A stretch of DNA of 19,802 nucleotides from Candidatus Arcticimaribacter sp. (GTDB lineage Bacteria > Bacteroidota > Bacteroidia > Flavobacteriales > Flavobacteriaceae), in NCBI GenBank assembly GCA_011526275.1, contig WTJP01000174.1:1-19802 (forward strand), read 5' to 3'. The position numbers and the translations under genes were made by a program. Under the pieces are notes generated by a model. It searched no databases. It was not told the DNA's origin and saw nothing but the letters and a program-made list of their open reading frames with translations. This document shows positions 15,123 to 19,802 of the stretch, one piece after another (positions within the stretch are counted from its first letter, which is position 1; each line of letters begins with the position of its first letter).

Positions 15123-15150
15123 AACTCCGAAAGGAAAGCGAAAGCATTAC

Positions 15151-16401
15151 ATGAAAATTCTTCTTAAAAATGTTACCATCATCGACCCCAAAGGCGCTTT
15201 CCATTTACAAGAAGTCGATGTTTTAGTTCAAGACGGCCGTATTGCCGAGATAGGTAAAAAGCTTGCAGTAACCGCAGATCACATTATCCAGAAAAACAAC
15301 CTCCACCTATCAGTAGGCTGGTTCGATTCTAGTGTTTGTTTTGGAGAACCCGGTTATGAAGAGCGCGAAACCTTGGAGAACGGACTAAAAACAGCGGGGA
15401 AAAGCGGGTTTACCGACATCGCGCTCGCCCCAGAAACTTCCCCTACAGTTGACCATCAAGCGGCTGTAGTACAACTCAAAAACCACGGTTATTCCTTCCC
15501 TACACGCATTCACCCTGTGGCGGCCTTTACCAAAGGGCAAGCGGGACAATCCATGACCGAATTATACGATTTACAAAACAAAGGAGCGATTGCTTTCGGG
15601 GATTTTCTCCGTCCAATAGAAAACCCTGAATTACTCAAAATCGGTTTACAATATGCCCAAGGCTTTAACGGACTTATTTTGAGTACTCCCTTTGAATCGC
15701 GCATTGGAGGACACGGAGTTGCGCATGAGGGAACGGTGAGTACGCAGTTGGGACTGGCTGGGATTCCATCTTTAAGCGAAAGTGTTCACCTGCAACGCGA
15801 TATTCATTTGTTGCGCTACACCGGAGGGAAATTACATATCCCCTGTATCTCCTCTGCAGCAAGTGTAGCCCTTATTCGAGCAGCAAAAAAAGAAGGACTT
15901 AATATTAGCTGTAGCGTCCCCTTAGCCAATTTGTGCTACACCGAGGAGGCTTTGTTTGGATTTGACACCAACACCAAGCTATTCCCTCCTTTACGCACCA
16001 AAAGCGATCAGGAAGCACTCAAAGAAGGTTTGTTGGATGGGACCATCGATTTGGTAACGTCTCACCACCAACCCCTCAACATAGAATTAAAACACCTAGA
16101 ATTTGAACACGCTGCCTTTGGCACCATTGGTCTAGAAGCGGTTTTCAGTGTACTGAACACCCTTTTCCCGCTGGAAAAAGTGATCCAATTACTCAGTCAA
16201 GGACGTTCAGTCTTTGGACTAGATACCCCCAAAATTGCCGTGGGAGAAGAAGCTTGCTTTAGTCTCTTCACCCCTGATGGTTCGGGTAGTTTTGAATCTT
16301 CTGATCTCCTTTCTAGCAATAAGAACTGTGTCTTTTTAGGACATGCTACCCAAGGAAAAGTGTACGGCAGTCTTTTGGGTGAAGAATTTATTTTAAAATG
16401 A
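15151..16401 (+). CDS. Dihydroorotase-like protein lacking catalytic residues (PyrC'/pseudo-dihydroorotase)
   Basis: This 416-residue protein has the amidohydrolase layout of class I dihydroorotase: a small N-terminal beta part (KNVTIIDPKG), the barrel, and a C-terminal strand part. Landmarks align well, such as EPG at 66-68, KLFPPLR and GTIDLV. The catalytic ones are changed. The HxH of DxHxHxREPG is S61-x-C63 and the following Arg is G65. The HxxHxS position reads HIPC with C232. PHHL has become PLAN. The Asp of TDHAPH is S304. So it should not bind the usual zinc ions. Non-catalytic dihydroorotases are known to act as structural partners of aspartate transcarbamoylase in other bacteria; that role here is inference, since pyrB is not in the window. 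The carboxylesterase gene overlaps by 4 nt. Confidence 0.88.
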   Translation: MKILLKNVTIIDPKGAFHLQEVDVLVQDGRIAEIGKKLAVTADHIIQKNNLHLSVGWFDSSVCFGEPGYEERETLENGLKTAGKSGFTDIALAPETSPTVDHQAAVVQLKNHGYSFPTRIHPVAAFTKGQAGQSMTELYDLQNKGAIAFGDFLRPIENPELLKIGLQYAQGFNGLILSTPFESRIGGHGVAHEGTVSTQLGLAGIPSLSESVHLQRDIHLLRYTGGKLHIPCISSAASVALIRAAKKEGLNISCSVPLANLCYTEEALFGFDTNTKLFPPLRTKSDQEALKEGLLDGTIDLVTSHHQPLNIELKHLEFEHAAFGTIGLEAVFSVLNTLFPLEKVIQLLSQGRSVFGLDTPKIAVGEEACFSLFTPDGSGSFESSDLLSSNKNCVFLGHATQGKVYGSLLGEEFILK

Positions 16402-17045
16402 GCACTACCCTACTCGATTACCGCATCCGTCAACCCTTAAAGCCTACGGCCAATCCACAAGTACTGTTTCTTTTGCACGGCTATGGCAGCCATGAGGAAG
16501 ATCTGTTTTCTTTTGCCAACTATTTGCCGGAAGACTATCTCATTATCTCCCTTCGTGCGCCTTTAGACTTGAGTTTTGGTGGCTATGCTTGGTATTCGAT
16601 TCACTTCAATGAAAACCAAGACAAATGGAGCGACGATGAGGAGGCCAAAGCGGCACAAGGCATCATTTTAGCCAATATTGAGCACCATCTCGAGCAGTTT
16701 TCGCTAACCCATAAAAAGGTTTCGCTGCTGGGCTTTAGTCAGGGAGCGATATTGAGTTGGGCGGTAGGTTTGAGCCAACCCGAGAAAATTGACAAAATCA
16801 TCGCACTGAGCGGATATGTGAATGAAGATATCTTTACTTATGCAGCCGATGGCCTTGAACAATTGCGATGTTTTAGTAGCCATGGAACAGAAGACCCAAC
16901 GCTACCGGTGAGCTGGGCGAGAAAAGGCATCGATATACTCAAAGCTAAAGAACTAAAACTTGAGTACAGAGAATACCCTGCAGGGCACGGCATCAATCCT
17001 GAAAACTTTTCTGATTTGATTGCTTGGTTAAAGGCGAACCCTTAG
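16398..17045 (+). CDS. Phospholipase/carboxylesterase-family alpha/beta hydrolase
   Basis: A 215-residue serine hydrolase of the carboxylesterase/phospholipase (YpfH, acyl-protein thioesterase-like) group. The catalytic triad is visible: S114 in LLGFSQGA, D166 in SHGTEDPTLPV, and H197 in YPAGHGIN. The oxyanion region is LLHGYGSHEEDL. No signal peptide, so cytosolic. Substrate unknown. It starts inside the stop of the dihydroorotase-like gene (ATGA, 16398-16401) and its own TAG overlaps the stop of the convergent gene by three bases. Confidence 0.92.
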   Translation: MSTTLLDYRIRQPLKPTANPQVLFLLHGYGSHEEDLFSFANYLPEDYLIISLRAPLDLSFGGYAWYSIHFNENQDKWSDDEEAKAAQGIILANIEHHLEQFSLTHKKVSLLGFSQGAILSWAVGLSQPEKIDKIIALSGYVNEDIFTYAADGLEQLRCFSSHGTEDPTLPVSWARKGIDILKAKELKLEYREYPAGHGINPENFSDLIAWLKANP

Positions 17046-17530
17046 TCGGTGAGGTAAAGAATTTGATCGAGTACGACTAAACGCACTTCCTCCCCCTCCA
17101 ATTCATAGCGCAACCAAAGCTCTCCCCAATCGGTTCCGTCCGAGAAATCGGCAATGACCCATTTGTGGTTCAGCACTTTCACTTTATTGATGAGGAATTT
17201 TTGTCCGTTACCGGAATAAGGCACCAATGGATTGTCACCTTTGACCGCATTGCTTTCGTAGATTTTATCCTCCACCCTTTGTATAATTTCTTCTGCTGTA
17301 TAGGCAGGGAAATAAGCTTGGGCTTCAGCATTTTGGTCTAAAGAAAAGTGCACATCGTCTTCATAGGCCGATTTTGCTTCTTCCAAGGCCGACTTTAACG
17401 TACTAATTCGCTCGTTCTTTTCGGTGAGCAGTTCGGCTTGATAATTCACCACTTTAGCGCTGTTGACCAATTGGAATACTAAAATAACAGCGGTAAATAC
17501 AAATAAGTAAAGTAAGAGTTTTGATTTCAT
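17042..17530 (-). CDS. Membrane-anchored hypothetical protein with coiled coil
   Basis: A 162-residue protein of a family I recall only as hypothetical (sometimes labelled hydrolase) in Flavobacteriia. Residues 5-22 (LLLYLFVFTAVILVFQLV) form one membrane span without an evident cleavage site, followed by a helical, probably coiled-coil stretch (about 30-60). The rest is a small domain holding NPLVPYSG, FLINKVKVLNHKWVIADFSDG and WGELWLRYEL, likely a beta-rich fold outside the inner membrane. No catalytic motif seen. It follows the MBL hydrolase with a one-base TGATG overlap, so it is co-transcribed. Confidence 0.85.
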   Translation of the reverse strand: MKSKLLLYLFVFTAVILVFQLVNSAKVVNYQAELLTEKNERISTLKSALEEAKSAYEDDVHFSLDQNAEAQAYFPAYTAEEIIQRVEDKIYESNAVKGDNPLVPYSGNGQKFLINKVKVLNHKWVIADFSDGTDWGELWLRYELEGEEVRLVVLDQILYLTD

Positions 17531-18300
17531 CAGTTCGAGCTAATTTGAAGGTTGTCATAGGCCAAAAACACTCCCTCAGGCAAGCTGGCTTGAACTTCAT
17601 CATGAAAACCTAGGAGGTGGCTAATATGGGTTAAATAGGCCCTTTTGGGTTGCAATTCCTCAATCAAGGCCAATGCTTCGTCTAAATTTAAATGCGACGG
17701 ATGGGGGTCAATACGCAAGGCATTTAAAACCAAAACATCGAGTTTTTTGAGTTTCTCTTTTTCAATGGAAGTGATGGTTTTTACATCGGTTAAATACGCA
17801 AAATCATCAATGCGATAGCCGAATACAGGCATTTTGTAATGGGTCACTTCGATGGGAGTGACTTCTTTGTCTGCCAAGTGAAATGAGCTTGTGGCATCGA
17901 TTTTATTCACTTGAACCGAGGGAGCGCCTGGGTATTTATTTTCGTCGTTAAAAATGTAGTCAAAACGCTGTTGTAAAGAAGCGTGAACGCGGTCGCTCAT
18001 GTACATTTTAATCTTCCCTTGCCGAAAAAAGAAGGGGCGAATGTCGTCTAATCCAGCGGTGTGATCGGCATGTTCGTGGGTAAAGAGAATTCCACTTAAA
18101 TCACGGGCATTGCACTGGAGCATTTGCTGTCTAAAATCTGGACCACAATCCACCACGTAGAAATGATCTTCCCATTCAATGGCAATAGAAACGCGCAATC
18201 GCTTGTCTTTTGGATTTTCACTTAAACACACGGGGTGCTTACTTCCAATGATGGGAATTCCCTGCGAAGTTCCCGTGCCCAAAAAAGTGATTTTTAACAT
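17530..18300 (-). CDS. MBL-fold metallohydrolase, PhnP-like
   Basis: A 256-residue metallo-beta-lactamase-fold hydrolase. The metal motif HxHxDH is H75/H77/D79/H80 in FTHEHADHTAGLDD; later ligands fit YLTDVKT and the HPSHLN and THISH segments. The N-terminus FLGTGTSQGIPIIG and the DPKDKRLR-like NPKDKRLR place it with PhnP-type phosphodiesterases. PhnP proteins carry an extra Cys-rich zinc site in this region (CxCxxC); here only C25 remains, with Ser and His at the other places, so that structural zinc is probably absent. Substrate is unknown, and no phosphonate genes are nearby. ATG 18300 is chosen over a TTG at 18309 because a perfect -7 box (18307-18314) covers the latter. Confidence 0.93.
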   Translation of the reverse strand: MLKITFLGTGTSQGIPIIGSKHPVCLSENPKDKRLRVSIAIEWEDHFYVVDCGPDFRQQMLQCNARDLSGILFTHEHADHTAGLDDIRPFFFRQGKIKMYMSDRVHASLQQRFDYIFNDENKYPGAPSVQVNKIDATSSFHLADKEVTPIEVTHYKMPVFGYRIDDFAYLTDVKTITSIEKEKLKKLDVLVLNALRIDPHPSHLNLDEALALIEELQPKRAYLTHISHLLGFHDEVQASLPEGVFLAYDNLQISSN

Positions 18301-18306
18301 GTTTTT

Positions 18307-18337
18307 CAAAGGTAATCTTTGTCGATTAATTCTACAA
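18307..18337 (-). promoter_or_regulatory. Promoter for the MBL hydrolase pair
   Basis: On the minus strand TTG at 18337-18335 is followed after exactly 20 bp by a perfect -7 box TACCTTTG (18314-18307), six bases before the ATG at 18300. Start would fall at or beside the ATG, so the mRNA is likely leaderless. Confidence 0.7.
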
Positions 18338-18349
18338 TCTTTGTAGATT
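18314..18349. repeat. 14-bp direct repeat at 22-bp pitch, with a 7-bp inverted repeat
   Basis: AATCTTTGTCGATT (18314-18327) recurs as AATCTTTGTAGATT (18336-18349), 13 of 14 bases alike and 22 bp apart, about two helical turns. The second copy overlaps a perfect inverted repeat, TCTACAA-tct-TTGTAGA (18331-18347). These cover the -33 element of the minus-strand promoter and the -7 box of the plus-strand one, so they could be an operator for both. Confidence 0.6.
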
Positions 18350-18351
18350 TG
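18319..18351 (+). promoter_or_regulatory. Promoter for the 18372 gene
   Basis: TTG at 18319-18321, a 22-bp gap, then a perfect -7 box TAGATTTG at 18344-18351, about 20 nt before the ATG at 18372. It overlaps the divergent minus-strand promoter over most of its length. Confidence 0.65.
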
Positions 18352-18371
18352 AATAAACCAACTATTCGACT

Positions 18372-19802
18372 ATGTCAGCTCTTCTTCCTGGGGAAATTGA
18401 ATTAGAAAACCGTCCCTCTATCGACGCAAAAGCACTTCGCATTAACCTGAACCGTTACATCTATGGAACCTTTGCCGAAATTGGCGCTGGCCAAGAGGTA
18501 GCGCGTCACTTTTTCCGTGCCGGAGGAGCTTCGGGAACCATTGCCAAAACCATTAGCGCTTACGATAAAAACTTTAGCGATAATATTTATGGCGAAGAAG
18601 ACGACAAACGCTATGTATCTGAAGCGCGCTTAAACAAAATGCTCGATCATGAGATGCAATTGTTAGAAGATCGCATCTTAAGAGAAGACAACCCCAATAA
18701 AATGTTCTTCACCTATGCCAACACGGTTACGACCATCGATTTCGCCAAGAAATTCAAAGGCCATGGGTGGATGGGTATCCGTTTTCAATCGAGTCCCGAC
18801 GAAGCTTATAGCGAAATCACATTGCATGTGCGTTTCCACCAAACCGAGGCGCGAATACAACAAGAAGCGCTGGGAATGATGGGCGTGAATTTAATCTATG
18901 GCGCATTCTACAAAAATGATGAGCCGCGAAAGTTACTCCGCTATCTGTATGATCATATTGACAATGACGCTATCGAAATCGACACCATTAACTTTAAAGG
19001 GCCATTATTTGAAAATGTGGACAATCGTTTGATGAGTTTACAGTTGGTGAAAAACGGTATGACCGACGCGGTAATGTTCAATCCGGAAGGAAATAACATA
19101 CTCCCTGCCCGAGAGTTGTACAAAAAGAATATTTTGGCCTTGCGCGGGAGTTTCCGCCCTGTAACCAAAGTCAATATCGATATGTTTGAAAAAGCCTTGG
19201 AGGCATTCATCCAAGAGCCCGATGTGGAGGAAAATAAAACCGTGGTGATTTTTGAAATTACCCTTTCTAACCTACGCGCTGCAGGGGAAATCGATGAAAA
19301 AGACTTTATGGATCGCGCAAAACTCTTGTGCTCTTTAGGGCATATTGTGATGATTTCCAATTTTAAAGAATACTACAAACTGGTTGACTATTTCTCACAA
19401 TACACCAAAAAACAACTGGGACTTAGTATGGGCGTCAATAACTTTGTCGAGATTTTCGACGAACATTATTACGAAGACCTCGGCGGAGGTATTTTGGAAG
19501 CCTTTGGGAAAATGTTCTACAACAATTTGAAGGTGTACCTCTACCCCATGAAAAACGAGAAAGGAAACATTGTTAACAGCACGAATTTAAAATTGCATCC
19601 GCGAATGAAGGATTTTTATAAGTTCTTCAAATACAACGGGAAGGTGATCGATATTTTTGATTTCGACGAGAGTTATCTCGATATCTTCTCCCGTAAAATT
19701 TTAAATCAAATCAAAGAAGGAGAATCCAACTGGGAGGAACATTTACCCGAAGGGATTGCCGGTCTCATCAAGAAACATAAAATGTTTGGGATTAAAGAAT
19801 AA
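18372..19802 (+). CDS. Conserved protein of unknown function (sometimes labelled nicotinate-nucleotide adenylyltransferase or TonB receptor)
   Basis: A complete 476-residue soluble protein whose TAA is the last codon of the window. It belongs to a well-conserved bacterial family with an invariant N-terminal block around residues 29-55 (YGTFAEIGAGQEVARHFF, then GASGTIAKTISAYDK) and later blocks RYVSEARL, MLDHE, GWMGIRFQ, LVKNGMTDAVMF, ALRGSFRPV, EITLSNL and EAFGKMF. Databases often call relatives nicotinate-nucleotide adenylyltransferase or TonB-dependent receptor. I see no clear nucleotidyltransferase HxGH motif, no signal peptide and no plug or barrel features, so neither name is supported here. 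It has its own promoter overlapping that of the divergent MBL gene. Start at 18372 gives the usual short lead before the conserved block. Confidence 0.85.
   Translation: MSALLPGEIELENRPSIDAKALRINLNRYIYGTFAEIGAGQEVARHFFRAGGASGTIAKTISAYDKNFSDNIYGEEDDKRYVSEARLNKMLDHEMQLLEDRILREDNPNKMFFTYANTVTTIDFAKKFKGHGWMGIRFQSSPDEAYSEITLHVRFHQTEARIQQEALGMMGVNLIYGAFYKNDEPRKLLRYLYDHIDNDAIEIDTINFKGPLFENVDNRLMSLQLVKNGMTDAVMFNPEGNNILPARELYKKNILALRGSFRPVTKVNIDMFEKALEAFIQEPDVEENKTVVIFEITLSNLRAAGEIDEKDFMDRAKLLCSLGHIVMISNFKEYYKLVDYFSQYTKKQLGLSMGVNNFVEIFDEHYYEDLGGGILEAFGKMFYNNLKVYLYPMKNEKGNIVNSTNLKLHPRMKDFYKFFKYNGKVIDIFDFDESYLDIFSRKILNQIKEGESNWEEHLPEGIAGLIKKHKMFGIKE

Noticed and set aside
18301..18309. TTG start for the MBL hydrolase at 18309
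   Set aside because: It lies in the predicted -7 box, and the ATG at 18300 gives the usual beginning of the fold.
18953..19360. 135-codon minus-strand open frame inside the last gene
   Set aside because: It lies wholly within a strongly conserved protein gene, with low-complexity Ser/Thr-rich composition expected of an antisense frame.
1..19802. Search for CRISPR, tRNA, rRNA, insertion sequences, phage or defence islands
   Set aside because: No spaced repeat array, tRNA-like fold, transposase or inverted terminal repeats were seen; the genes are nearly all housekeeping types.

Overview
The window reads as chromosome of a Flavobacteriales-type member of the Bacteroidota (Flavobacteriaceae, or a Cryomorphaceae/Schleiferiaceae-like relative). 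The grounds are protein families typical of that group (DUF6787, the LuxC-like acyl-CoA reductase beside a dicluster ferredoxin, a DnaQ/GIY-YIG fusion, DUF1015), general absence of Shine-Dalgarno sites, and several good matches to the Bacteroidota promoter pattern TTG-N17-23-TANNTTTG. It is dense, mostly housekeeping DNA. I found no rRNA, tRNA, CRISPR array, insertion sequence, phage genes or attachment site.

Layout. Nt 2-874 is the 3' part of a DUF1015 gene cut by the window edge. Nt 926-5011 is a tight plus-strand run: yggS, a DEDDh exonuclease/GIY-YIG nuclease fusion, a voltage-gated K+ channel with a C-terminal zinc ribbon, miaA, and a small DoxX-like membrane protein, joined by overlaps or a 1-nt gap. 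A class II aldolase-like gene (5054-5872) and a possible 24-residue membrane peptide (5935-6009) follow. On the minus strand is a Tat-signal sugar phosphate isomerase-like protein (6023-6913). Next comes what looks like a truncated HepT toxin (6986-7345).

The minus-strand pair ferredoxin then ychF (8838 to 7380) diverges from a LuxC-type acyl-CoA reductase (8902-9930). This is followed by serC-serA-DUF6787 (10021-12371), which supplies the first two enzymes' worth of the phosphorylated serine pathway (dehydrogenase and transaminase) but no phosphoserine phosphatase. msrA-folE run on the minus strand (13500 to 12368). lolD plus a DUF2400/TIGR02757 gene (13649-15084), then a catalytically dead dihydroorotase-like gene plus a carboxylesterase (15151-17045), run on the plus strand. 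A metallo-beta-lactamase-fold hydrolase and a membrane-anchored hypothetical protein (18300 to 17042) diverge from a conserved family of unclear function (18372-19802).

Most interesting points: the dihydroorotase homologue has lost its recognisable metal ligands and catalytic Asp; the 71-bp region at 18301-18371 holds two overlapping divergent promoters plus a direct repeat at 22-bp pitch and a 7-bp inverted repeat; both tail-to-tail gene pairs with overlapping ends share the same TTAG stop overlap; and the hepT-like gene has lost its N-terminus and its antitoxin partner. I did not find a convincing novel multi-gene system.
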